DNA of 64,000 nucleotides. Origin: Rhizophagus irregularis (lineage: Eukaryota > Glomeromycota > Glomeromycetes > Glomerales > Glomeraceae). The stretch covers positions 434,001 through 498,000 of the forward strand of contig NC_089450.1 in assembly GCF_026210795.1 (NCBI RefSeq), given 5' to 3'. The notes beneath the pieces were generated by a model that was not told the origin of the DNA, made no database searches, and saw only the letters and a program-made list of their open reading frames with translations. Positions within the stretch are counted from its first letter, which is position 1, and every line of letters begins with the position of its first letter. Position numbers and translations under genes: made by a program. Positions 35,489 through 47,004 of this stretch are shown piece by piece.

Positions 35489-37584
35489 ATGACTTATCAG
35501 GTATCAGAAAATGGGATTACTATCGAAGTATCAGATGATATCTTGGTGTTTCCGGATAAGAAAAAGCCTGTACCTGACAATGAGGGTGTTATAATGTATT
35601 ATGAATTGCTTAATCCCGTAGATAGTAGGAATATTTACTGGCGTGAGAAGCTTGGTGAAAGCATGAAAAAAAGTTTTAGAGACGTTACGTTTCCTAAAGG
35701 TAAAAAAAAATAAATAAAATTTTTTTTTTTTATTATTATAATGCAGGAATTTTTATTAATTTATCAAAAAAAAAAAGCAATATTGACAGATTTTCCAAAA
35801 GGATATAATCTTTATGCACATCGTAAAAAGTACCCTAATAAAGAAGAAAGAACGGACTATTATCTCTTTGGTATTATAAATTTCTCCTGATTTATTTGCT
35901 TTTATTTATTATAATTAAGGTTATTAAAATTATTCCAGGTCATCATAAATTTCGATCCCCCAATGAGTTTTATCCGCATCTTTTATGGCTTATATCAGAT
36001 AAATCTGGGCAATGTCATTGCAAATACTGTATAAAATCTACTACTACAAGTGGAAGAAAACCTTACACACATAAATCGAAGAGACAGGTGAAGAGACAAA
36101 GAGAGGCTGATACATCTAATGAAGCACCAGTACCAAAAAGATTAACTCGCAGTAATGCGGGAAAATTCAAAAATAATCGGAAATTATCTATTGATAATCG
36201 GAGAAAAAGCACTAAGAAAAAAAGAAAATCAAAGGTTGCCGAATTAGAAATAAATCTTCCACCTCCTACTCCAAAAAACTCTGTATTTCGTGGAGGAGAT
36301 ATTGTTTGGCTTTCTATTAACGAGGTTTTGAATGATAAAACCTTGGCAGAATGTAATAAAATTTTTTCCATCGAGTATTGGCCTGCAATTGTGGGGTCAA
36401 TTACACCACAAGAAGATAACGAATTATGTGAAAGCATTGTCTATACCGTAAAACCTCTAATTCTTCATGGAAGTAAAAACGTTACAGTTGATTCACTTCG
36501 TCCTTGGCTAATTCGTAGTCTGGATAAAGCATTGTTAAGTAGCAACAATAGATTCACCAGGTCCTTGTTGAATGTTGAATTAAAAGAAGCGACTCCGGAG
36601 CAGATAGTTGAAATATATTCTAAAGCAGTCCAGAAAGCAAATGAAATAGCAAGTGTATTTACACCTATGTATCAGTACGAATATCATAAGAAGGGATCCA
36701 AAAAGGAACATGGTGTTCATTATAAAGCTATATATTTTGGTGCAGAATTGATTTATGAAGATGATTTAGTTAGATTATTACCCGAAGAACATAAAGATCA
36801 AAGTGATCCACCTGATGATAATAATACAAAAAAAGAAGCCAAGGAATCATATTTACAAATAACAAGTATCTATGAAGATTTAAAGACAAATATTCATATT
36901 ACAGGTGATTTATATGAAAGGGGTAAGTTATTGGAAGAGGGCGATACATATGAGTGGATTCCAAAGAATAAACAAGACGAGGAGTATACAGTTGATATGG
37001 AAGATATTGCTGGTCGATTTTATTCAATGTTTCCTGATATCACTGAATCTTTTGATTGTGAACTTCTCAAAACAGTCGAAAATAGAATGTTAATGTTAGG
37101 TGAAGATGTTCCTCCTATCAGAATTCCACCACCGGATATAACCCCGCGTGAACTAGATATTCCACCTCCTACTAAAAAACAAGTAGCCAAACGTTCTTCT
37201 CCATTGCCACCAATATTAACAGAAAGTAATTTGTTAAAGGGTAAACGTACAACACCGTTTTCTACTCCACAAGACGAGACATCAAAAAAAGCGAGAAAAC
37301 ATCTCGAAATTGATATTGAGAGTGAGACAAACACAGAAATTAATATTGGCGACGAAAAAGGAATTACAATTAAACAGACAAGTGAAATAAAATCTATTGA
37401 GAAAATTGGGTCCCCTGTAAAATTTTCAGATATTGAAAAGAAATATGCTAAAAAATTCGACGATATTGATTTACCGCCATTGGTCGTTTCACCAGATACT
37501 CCTACATTTGAAACTGATGATGATATATCTGACGGAGATGCTTTGAACAAGTTAATGCAAAATAATGGCGATAAACCGATTTAA
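35489..37584 (+). CDS. Clr2-like transcriptional silencing protein
   Basis: Exons 35489-35699, 35790-35870 and 35939-37584; 645 aa. Clr2 belongs to the SHREC histone-deacetylase/remodelling complex that silences heterochromatin in fission yeast. Residues about 60-125 match the Clr2 N-terminal domain: FPKDFPKGYNLYAHRK, then HHKFRSPNEFYPHLLWL and a CHCKYC metal-binding-like motif. A basic, NLS-rich stretch follows (KSKRQVKRQR, KKKRKSK, about 135-205). Residues about 220-420 match the second Clr2 domain, starting FRGGDIVWLSINEVL and containing YWPAIVGSI. The C-terminal third is Pro-, Ser- and acid-rich. The start ATG at 35489 is the first in the exon. Assignment comes from recalled motif patterns; a BAH/PWWP-type chromatin protein outside SHREC is the alternative. 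Confidence 0.7.
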
Positions 37585-38195
37585 AAAGATTTAGATTGTA
37601 GTTTTAAAATTAAAGCTTCTTTGTATCCAAGTTTATTGGTCTATTGATAATTTTACTAGCTCTCAGCGATACACGTTTAATTAGGTAAATAAAAATATAT
37701 GGGGATTTACCAAATATAATAAAATAAAATAGATGCTGAGATTTGAATATGATGTAAAGGTTTGAATTACAATAAAGTTAATAAAGTTTATACAAGAATT
37801 TGATAGTAAAATATTGGATCTTAAATAAAAATGAGTACGACATCGAGTAATTACACGTAATTAGCGTAATTAATGACGTTTAGATAATGCTAATACTAAT
37901 CATTATGCCGCATATTATTTCAGTTATTTAAACAAAAATAGTCTTAATAATTAAGTCAAATAATTAATTACACAGGTAGGAAGTTGGAACGGAGAAATAA
38001 GCTCTTTTCCTAGGTTCTTAATTTCTTCATATATTTAAAATTGGTACAATTGGTACACATATATCAAGATCTGGTTAGAATTATAGAAAATGATCTTAAG
38101 AGAATGATTGTAAAACTTATTAATGATTTAACAGATACCATAATCATGAAAGTATCTGTATAATTGATATTCGAATTTTCATCAAACTACATTTC
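37585..38195. other. Convergent intergenic spacer
   Basis: AT-rich spacer between the 3' ends of the Clr2-like gene and SYF2. It holds several ACACGTAATTAGCGTAATTA-like short repeats (about 37852-37875). No gene. Confidence 0.55.
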
Positions 38196-39367
38196 TTACA
38201 ACCTGCCAAATATATAAATTAAATATATTGATACAAACAATATAAATTCAAAGAGTGAGTTTAACGCAAGATGACTTACGCAGTACCACGTTCCAAGTTT
38301 CCTTTGATTTCCCTGGTATATTTATCGTAAAATCTACCAATCTTCTCATTAAATCTTCTGTTACGCATATTAATATACGTGATTTCATCATCATCTTCAG
38401 CTTTTTTACGACGCGAAAACTTTTCTCGTTGAGCAATTCTATAAATAAAAAAGAGTTACAAATAGAGAAGAAAATTGTAATATTTTATAAATATAGATAA
38501 AACTCAACTGTTTATTGACGTCTGTCACCAACCGATCCACTGCTTGAGGACTTGGAACATTATCAACACTAGCATATCGAAGGGAATTTGCATCTCGGTA
38601 AAAAGATGATTCAGTATCAATGTATATAATTTCTCCATCCTTGGTGGTGGTAAGAGTTGTAGCTATTTTTTGTTCATCATAAGCTTCTAAATCTGGTTTG
38701 AATTCATTTATTTGCTTCTTATATTTTTTATGCGCAACTTGGTTAAAATCTATACGAGTAAAAAAACTTAATAATTAATCACGTGATATTCAGTTATTTT
38801 TGAGAAATTTGACCTGTAAATCCGGTATTAGATCTTTTAGCTTTCTTTTCTTGTTTTTTTTCCCATTTCTCTACAGATTCGGCAGAATAACTCCAAAATC
38901 GTTTCCTTTCATAATTCTCTCCTCTTACTTGCGCTTCCTACCAATAATTCATGATATTTATAGATTGATTATCATATTTCTTTGATTAACATCTATTATA
39001 TTATTACCTGTTTAGCTAATAATTTTTCCGCCTCACGTTTACGTTCTTGATGGATAGGATTAGTCTTTTTACGTTGAAATTCTTCATAAACTTCATGTCG
39101 ATTAGCTTGCAAAGCATCGTCCTATATGATGATTGCCGATCCATTATGTACAAAGTTGTTTGATCGGCTCGTAAAAAAAATAATGGAATCTTGTTTAATC
39201 ATTACCGATCGTTTACGCAATCTTTGTAAACAATCTATGCGAGCTTGTATTTTCTCGACGCGAGATGATTCATTAGTAGGTGAACTATCACTTATTTTAT
39301 TACAACTTTTGACCTGCACTTGCTGCGGGTTTGCGCTTACATCGTTTGCTTTCAAGTGTTCTGGCAT
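38196..39367 (-). CDS. SYF2: Pre-mRNA-splicing factor SYF2
   Basis: Exons 39367-39206, 39121-39008, 38937-38814, 38749-38509, 38438-38280 and a proposed 7-nt last exon 38202-38196; 268 aa. Component of the NineTeen-complex-related set that joins the spliceosome at activation. The protein has a Ser/Lys-rich start, a helical region ([37 protein letters not shown]) and the conserved [20 protein letters not shown]. The C-terminus [20 protein letters not shown] followed by [16 protein letters not shown] is nearly identical to animal and plant SYF2. Without the last exon the frame stops at 38276, inside a strong GTAAGT donor; with it the end is GTAL, closer to the usual GTAV. The exon 4 donor is the rare GTTGAG. 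SYF2 is divergent from the MATH-BTB gene at 39599, 231 bp away. Confidence 0.88.
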
Positions 39368-39598
39368 AATTTTTAATTTTAATAAATTTTACGCCTAGGA
39401 ATCAAGATTCAAGAAATGGAATGAACACGTTTTAGCGACACGGTTTTTGATCCCTATATATATTGCAATCAGTTACACCATGTTTTGATTACGTCACATT
39501 TGCCGCTGCTACTTTAAAAATAGGTTACACAAAAAAATACTGCAATATGCATGTCATGCGGTATTCGGTATTCAGATCCAAAAAAAAAAAATTGAATA

Positions 39599-40925
39599 AT
39601 GACAACTTTCAAACCCAAGTCAATATTTCAATATTCAGTCAATATCCGGAATGGACCAGATATAGTTAATGATTATATTATTACACCACCCTTTGCTTCA
39701 GCTCAAGATGTTTTCTGGCAATTAAAATTCAATCCTGTAAATTTATTTTCGGTTCTCCTGATTTATTTTTTCTTTTTTTACGTTTAAGTCTTTTTTAAAA
39801 TTTATCTTTATATAGAATCACAATATCATGGGTAAAGGAATATGCTGTAGTTTGACATTATGGGCAATTCCTAGTCCATTGGAAAGGAAAAATTTGGAGT
39901 GGTCAAAAGATCGCGAGAATTCTCGTTCTATACTATTTATAGAGGATAAATTAGTGACTTATGAAGCTGAAGTTAATCTAGATATTTTAGAATCAATAAG
40001 CGAATCTACCTATAATTGTAAAAGAGGTATGATAAATTAAATGAAAAAAAGATCAATTTATTTGAATCTCTTTCAATAACTAACAAAAAAATTTAATAAA
40101 TAATGTGAAGCTTCCGGAGTATATACTATAAAAGATACTTTAAAAGATCCAATTACATTCGGAATAAAATTTCAAGACTTTAAATCTTTAATAATGCAAT
40201 CCCCTACAACTTCTTTTTGGATTCAACCATTGCCTGATAATTTGCGTAACGCTTGGGAAAAACAATTTGAAAGACCAGATATGTCAGATGTCCGATTTAT
40301 TGTTAATGGTAAAAACTTTTTTGCAAGTAGCAATATAATTTCACAAAGATCAAGTTACTTTACAAACGTATTTTCAGGTCAATGGTTGGAAACAAATTAT
40401 TATAATGATATCACCTCAAACAAAACGATTTCTGCTACCAGGTCTACATTGGATATGAAAACATTGCATTCAACAGATTCGAACAGTTATCATCTACCAA
40501 TTAAATATACAGTAAAAATTCCGGATTTTCATCATGAAACATTTCGAGAATTACTTCGTTATTTTTACATGAATGAAGTAATATTTAATATTGGAAATGA
40601 GACGACTTCACCTTCATCACCTTTTAATATTTTGCTCATAGCTGATAAATATCTTGTTACAAATTTATGCGAGATCGCTAAAGCTGAAGTTCTTAGAACT
40701 TTAACAATTGAAAATTCAGCTATGATTTTATTTAATTCAGCTGGAATGTGTCCTGATTTGAAAGATAAAGTTTTAGAATTTGTTATAAAGAATTTTAGTA
40801 AAGTTAGAGAAACAAGCGGATTTGAATATATTATGGATAATTATTCAATGTTTTCTTCTAATTTCGGTAATATTATGAAAGAAATTATGAAATTAATGAT
40901 ACCAAAAAATTGCGAAAAAACATGA
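39599..40925 (+). CDS. MATH-BTB (SPOP-like) protein, second copy
   Basis: Exons 39599-39736, 39816-40026 and 40111-40925; 387 aa. Same architecture and intron phases (0, then 1) as the gene at 6994. The MATH region comes first (FQYSVNIRNG, FWQLKFNP, GICCSLTLWAIP, ITFGIKFQDF). The BTB domain starts near residue 165 (SDVRFIVNGKNFFASSNII, RSSYFTNVFSGQW) and continues FRELLRYFYMNEV and ADKYLVTNL. The insert inside the BTB is present but shorter and lacks the long serine run. Likely CUL3 adaptor by family. The first ATG of the frame is used. A BTB-TLDc gene follows in the same direction 695 bp downstream. Confidence 0.83.
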
Positions 40926-41620
40926 TTTAGGTTATGTGGTAATTCTAATAAATAAATAAGTATAGATATTTTATATTTAGATCATTTTAATACCTGATTT
41001 ATAATTTTCATTTTTGAAAAAAAGTAAAAAAAACCAAATTTTTACAATTTTTTAACATAGTATTTTATAATCAAAAATATAACAGATAATATAAATATAA
41101 TATAAATGAATAAAAACATGTAGAATTTTCTTCTCTTTCTGATGAATGTTTTATTATTAGCAGGTGAATTTCACAGTAAAATTTATTAAATTTATGTATA
41201 AAGCATAATGTAAATCATGTCCCAGTGAAATTCCTGGAGGGTGAATGTAAAATTAATCTTTTTACGATCTATAACCGATTTAAGCTTGTGTGTAACGTAA
41301 TCTTAAATTTCTCTAAAGCTTGAAATTTTATTTTCCTTTCTTGTTTGTGAAGATTGCGCCATATGAAAAATTAACATTTGTTTACATCATAAATAAACTT
41401 TAGGTTTTTCTTTAGGTTGACCATGTTATACCAATAGAATTGTTTATATGTAGACTGCTAAAAAAATACTAACCTTAACAAGCTTATATCATACTAAAGT
41501 ATTATTCGTGCTACGTAAACAAAGTGTTTTTGTTTTTTTTTCTCTTACGTCCAATTTTTTTTCTTTTTTATTACCTTTGATCTTTTTCTTAAAATTTTAA
41601 ATGAAAAAAAAGAAAAAAAA
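40926..41620. other. Intergenic spacer before a BTB-TLDc gene
   Basis: AT-rich. A strongly pyrimidine-rich stretch (about 41525-41595), common in the 5' UTRs here, precedes the next ATG. No gene. Confidence 0.55.
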
Positions 41621-43268
41621 ATGGCTTCAAATTCCCTAGCATATATTGAACTTTTAGCCAAAGACTTGACTAAACTTCTCACTCAAGATGATGACAATTA
41701 TGATGTTACTATGATTGTTGGCAAAGATAATGATATTGAAACTTTTAAAATTCATTCAAGCATTTTGAGTGCTAGAACTTCTTATTTTAAAAGTGCATTT
41801 TCTGATAGTTGGAAGAAACCTGATGGAGATAAAATAAAATTGGAAAAACCTAATATTCGTCCAAAAGTATTTAAAGTGATTCTTCGGTATGTAAATATAT
41901 AATTAATGTGTATATAAATACATATATTATTGTGCATTTTTTCCGAAAAAGAGAAATTTTTAAATTAACAATTAACTATTTATATATACATATAAATATT
42001 ATTATTATATACATTTATTTATATAAAAAAATAGATATCTTTATGGTGGTGTTTTGGAACTCAGTGAACTTACTGAAAAAGATATTTTGGAACTTTTAGT
42101 TGCTTTAGATGAACTTTTAATTGATAATATTATTGATGATATACAGAATTATTTATTAAATAATAATACTGATTGGATTGATCAAAATTTTGTTTATTAT
42201 CATCAAATTGTATTTCGACATGAAGTATTAAAAAAATTACGAAATCATTGGAATAATACAGTTTGTAGAGAACCGAACCTTTTATTTTATTCAGAAGATT
42301 TTCCTGATTTTGATGAAACTTCACTTATTGAAATACTTAAAATGGATGAACTTGGAATTGAAGAAGTAAATATTTGGAAAAATGTTATTAGGTGGGGTAT
42401 TGGAAATACTGTAGATTTGCCTCCCTCGGTTGCTGATTGGACTGATGAAAATTTTAATTCCTTAAAAGAAACTTTAAAAGATTTAATTCCTTTAATTAGA
42501 TTTTTTGTTATATCTCCTCAAGATTTTTGTCAACATGTTAAACCATATGAAAAATTACTTGATAAAGAACATTATGATGATATTCTTCAAAGTCATCTTA
42601 ATACCGATTGGAGACCTTCAATTAGACCTGTTTTACCTAAAAGAATATTTCCTCAGAAGTCTATTGAATCAGAAATTATTAACAAACAACAAGCTGCAAT
42701 TATTGCTAGTTGGATTGATAACCTTGAACCAAAACTTGGATTTTTTGCGACAATAAGAACAAGAAAAGGAAAATTTAATAATTTTTATGAAAATGTTCAG
42801 TCTTATATGTATAAATCTATTGAAAATCCATATGATTTTCTCAAGAATAACAACGATAATAATGTCAATAATGATAACATTATGTTGTTGACAATTTATG
42901 AGTGTTTAAATTCAAACAAAATTATTGGTGAATATAAAGAAATAACCATTACTAGAATGAGTAGAAAATTAAGATTTGGTCCAACTACGAATTCATTTAT
43001 ATTTACTTTGAATGTTAATTCAATTACAAACCCTATAATTTCTCGTTTAAAGTTATCTAATATATTTTATGATAATACTTGTCGTCCAGATGATTTTAAG
43101 AGAGTAAAATTAATTGATTATGATCATAATGAAAAAATAATTAGTTTAAACTCAAAGAACATTTTTGATATTAGATGTTTTGAAATTTTTCAAGGTGAAA
43201 AAAATATTAAAGTTGATCAAGTTGAAACTATTCGATTAGTTAAGAAAAATACGGCGACAGAAGGTTAA
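41621..43268 (+). CDS. BTB-BACK protein with diverged TLDc end
   Basis: Exons 41621-41886 and 42035-43268; 499 aa. BTB domain at residues about 22-125 (YDVTMIVGKDNDIETFKIHS, RTSYFKSAFSDSWKK, FKVILRYLYGGVLEL). BACK region about 130-290 (NYLLNNNTDWIDQNF, WKNVIRWGIGN, FNSLKETLKDLIPLIRF). The C-terminal 190 residues align in position with the TLDc domains of the two sister proteins but have lost most landmarks: GGY appears as GEY, the RGS-DGF motif is gone, and an Asn/Asp-rich insert is present; SFIFTLNV remains. The intron lies at the same Arg codon as in the 8894-10947 copy. Likely CUL3 adaptor by its BTB-BACK part. Confidence 0.8.
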
Positions 43269-43548
43269 GAAAATAAACAAACATAATGTTAATCGATTAT
43301 ATTTGATATTTGATTTTTTCTTTAATGTATTACTATTTTATTCAAAACAAAAAGATTTCTTATTGAATCATTTATTTATCTTCTATTTATAATTTATACT
43401 ATTATTATTATTCAAAATAAAAGTAATTCCTATAGTAAACTTTATTTAAATCCTTTCATTTAATTATGTGCTATTTACTTGGATTATTCAAAATAAAAAC
43501 AAAAGGAGCAAAAAAATTATTTTATATTAATAATCAAACAGAATCTCT

Positions 43549-45565
43549 TTAATTATTGTCTCCTTTAGAAACATCGTTCAAGAACCAATAACCATTTCTT
43601 AATAATTCGGCATTTGCTCTAGCAGCTGCTTGAGATAAATCCATTTTTGTAGCTTCTATACCTCCTGTTTTATCTTTATATTCTTGAATGAAGCGTTGTT
43701 CCTCCTCTTTACTGTTTGACGAAACTTGACATGCTTTTGGTAAGAAATAATCATCATCACTTACAATATAATACGGTCGTCTCAGTTGTTCCAAAGATTG
43801 AAATACTATAGACTTTTCAAAACTATCTCCAACATAATCTCCAAAAACAGGATGTACCTCTTTTTCGCATTCTTTTGCTTTTTGAGCATGTTGTTTGATC
43901 TCGTGTAACGTATGTCCACCAATCATAAGTTTGTACGCACTGAAAGTAAAAATAATTGAATATAAAAGCAAGAAATGCATATTTATAGCGAAAAGAAGTA
44001 AAAATTTTTTAACTTACGCAATTAAATAATGAAATAAAGCAAAATTAGGATCATCATTTGGGAGATATTTTAAAGAGTTCTCATAATTCTTTACAGATTC
44101 AGAAAGAAATTTCGAGTCACGTTCTTGAACACCTAATCCCTCGCATGAAAATTTTGATCTTTCATTATAAACGGAACCAATAACTCCATAAGCCTCGTCT
44201 AGGTGTCCACGATCATAAGCACAATAAGGAATTGAATCCTCAATGGAAATAGGATTTTCTCTGCAATTATTGATAATTTCTTCTGCCAACTGAAGAATCT
44301 TATCAAAGAGGTCAATCATTTTTGAATTCATTTTATATTTAACAAGAATTAATCTCATTTGGTGTACTTTTAATGCTCGAATAAAAGTATTTTTAAGAAT
44401 AAGATTAATAGAAGTATCTCCATCAATTGTGCCAGGAAAATTTTCTCTGGCGAATGATGCAAGCTCAATGGCGCGTTGAATGCTTTCGATTCCCTGGTCT
44501 ATGGTTTGAGCATCTGCCCTATATCGATTCATGTATCCTAAGATATATATAGAGTTAGAATATTATCAAAAAAAAAAATGGAATAGTATTTACCAATCAA
44601 AAAAGCAGTACAGATGTTCGTAGAAAGAGCAGGGAAAATTGAATCCCATCCAACTTGGGCCAACTTTTGTTTATATCTTAAGATTGTTGCATGGACGGAT
44701 AATGTTGGTGATAATGCTTTATTTTGCTCAAATGCTGTATTTATAGCTAACTCGAGATAATTAGGCATGATAATGCATCTTTCATCTATCATAATACCTT
44801 CTGTGATTTCCTCTAAACCTTTAACATTACGATTTTTACCATTTTCGTTTCCCTTATTGAATTTAAGAGTTGCAGCCAAAAGTCTTGCTTTACAAGATAA
44901 TGGATCAATATCGCAATTAGCCCAGTTTTTAATCCTTAATGCGGGTTGTATTTGCTCAAAATTTTCCCTAAAAATGTTGTTTCTAACTTGCATTCTCTCG
45001 TTTTTGGCCAAATTATTATCAGGATCGATATTAAGAAAAGTATTATATGCTTCCACACTTTCATCTGATAAAATAATAATAAATAAAAATTTACAAAATA
45101 AATAAATAACTAAATTAATAAATAAATATTTTATATATACATACTATAATAAAATAACATTTTTAAGGAATTAGCAAGACGATAATAAGATTTAATATGT
45201 TTAGGTTCAATTTCGATAGATTTTTTACAATCTCTAATCGCTGCTGTATAATTTTTCATCTACAACAGATAAAATGAAATAATGTAATTATTTTAACATA
45301 CGATATAAAAAATACGTAATAATAATTATTTTATCTTCTAGTTATACTTTTGAATAGGTTGTGGCCCGATTCGTATACGCTAAATGATCATTTGGATCAA
45401 GGTTTATTGCTTCAGTGTATTTATCAATCGCTTCTTTCCAACGACCTAATTATAATAGATAAATACAGTATATTGTTCAAAAACACATAAATGTATAATA
45501 CAATATATTACTTTTTATATGTATTTACCTTCTTTAAAATAATCGTTACCAGCTTGACGGGCCAT
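43549..45565 (-). CDS. TPR-repeat protein, copy 1 (STI1/TTC-like N-terminus)
   Basis: Exons 45565-45529, 45445-45348, 45259-45145, 45064-44594, 44537-44018 and 43939-43549; 543 aa. The N-terminal 110 residues hold three tetratricopeptide repeats like those of HSP70/HSP90 co-chaperones (AGNDYFKEGRWKEAIDKYTE, AYTNRATTYSKMKNYTAAIR, IEPKHIKSYYRLANSLKM). The remaining 430 residues match no family I know. They are helical, with a further TPR-like motif near the end (SVKNYENSLKYLPNDDPNFA). Copy 2 at 47005-49014 shares the whole architecture, including exons of exactly 98 and 115 nt in the same phases. A protein-protein adaptor role is likely from the TPRs only. The start ATG at 45565 sits in a 37-nt first exon. 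Confidence 0.75.
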
Positions 45566-45894
45566 GACTTACACTTATTTTATCAGAAAATTTTTTTTTT
45601 GAAGCGAGAGAGAGTTTTGGGAAAATCCCGAGGGATGTAGTTTATTTATGCTAATTTAGTTAGCAATGAAATTTCCGGTATTAAAACAGGATCTAATTTT
45701 AATTCCTGCCGTCATGAGTTTAAATCTAAAATTGAACACTTAGTATTCTCAAAGAACGCGAAAAAAAAAATGCGATCTTTCATTATTTTATTATATATTT
45801 CAAAAAAATTCTATTTCCAAAAAAAAAAATATATTTTACAAGAGAATCCTCATTCTGTTTTAGATGCCAATATTTTTCTACTCTTGTTACTACT
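45566..45894. other. Intergenic spacer between TPR copy 1 and a secreted-protein gene
   Basis: Promoter side of TPR copy 1 and 3' UTR side of the small secreted protein gene. AT-rich with A runs; no gene. Confidence 0.5.
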
Positions 45895-46284
45895 TTAATT
45901 ATTATTTTCATATTGCTTGATGAAAATAAATTTACATTTTGCATTATTGGAACACATTTTATAAAAGTTTCCTTTAACATAAGCTTTAGGGAACCATTTT
46001 TTATGGGGATAGTAGAATTTTTGTTTGAAGATGAACGGGACACCATTAATACACATAGGAGGTAAGGTTTGAGAAGCTTCGGTGGTAGGATTTTCTTCGT
46101 TGCCGACCACTTGAGGGACCATTTCGTAGAGTTCGCCGGTTTCAGGAAGTTCAAGGAGAGAAATTTCGGTAATTTTAGCATCATCAGTAATTGATTTCCG
46201 TTCAGGAAGGGCATAGGCGCGATGGATTGAAAGCATCGCGAATGTAAGATAGAAAAAAAGTGGAAGATTTTTTCTGGAGAACAT
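45895..46284 (-). CDS. Small secreted protein, unknown
   Basis: Single exon, 129 aa. Basic start MFSRKNLP, a hydrophobic stretch (LFFYLTFAMLSIH) and a likely cleavage site after RAYA give a typical signal peptide of about 24 residues. The mature protein is about 105 aa with an acidic first half (LLELPETGELYEM) and an aromatic, basic second half with three cysteines (MCINGV, MCSNNAKCKF). No membrane segment follows. I know no family. Size, signal peptide and lack of homology fit the class of candidate secreted effectors of symbiotic fungi, but that is only an inference. It lies between two TPR paralogs and is read in the same direction as copy 1. Confidence 0.65.
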   Translation of the reverse strand: MFSRKNLPLFFYLTFAMLSIHRAYALPERKSITDDAKITEISLLELPETGELYEMVPQVVGNEENPTTEASQTLPPMCINGVPFIFKQKFYYPHKKWFPKAYVKGNFYKMCSNNAKCKFIFIKQYENNN

Positions 46285-47004
46285 TTTTGGTCTTTTTTTT
46301 CGATACTTTATTATTTCATTATACAGAATCTCCGTGCTTCTTTATAAAAAATTATTGTATTATTTCTATCCAAATAAAGCACATAATTCGTATATTTTTT
46401 AACAATGATTTCATTCTAAATAAAAATTTTTTAAGATGATAATTATTTTTACTCTTTTTTTTATGGAGAATCAGCGAATCAGGAGTTTATTTTTACTCGT
46501 AAACTCTTAAATTTAATTAAACTAACCTTTCTTTTACAAATGAAGTAATAAAGTATTATTGACCTTTTGTTATCAAAAATCTAAATATGACGCGTTATAA
46601 TATAAATTAAGAAATGAATAATATAGACCAATCAGCTGCGAAATTAATTTGATATATAAAATGATTTTTTGATTTTTTGATATCATTCTAACATTCTTAT
46701 GATTATAAATTAAAGAGTAATTTGTCCATCTTTGATCTTGATCTATTACGATAACATTAAGTGAACAAATTATATGATTAGATTCCAACCATTTGTTTGC
46801 GCAATTCAGTTAATCTGAATTGCTAAATATATTACGGCGGTTATATATAAAGATAAAAATGAAGTAAAAAGAAAAGGTTCACATGTCACAAAAAAAATTA
46901 TTCCCATGAATAATCACTTTTCATAAGATCACCTATTCTCCAATTCTTAAATTTTTTTTCTCCTTTTTTCTCCTGTTATTTTTTTTTTATAAAATAAGGA
47001 GAAT
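46285..47004. other. Divergent intergenic spacer
   Basis: Between the start of the small secreted protein gene and the start of TPR copy 2. AT-rich. A pyrimidine-rich tract (about 46945-46990) precedes the copy 2 ATG. No gene supported; open stretches on the minus strand at 46573-46788 look random. Confidence 0.5.

Noticed and set aside
36063-37550. Two long antisense frames under the Clr2-like gene
   Set aside because: Mirror frames of a low-complexity coding region; no start context or homology.
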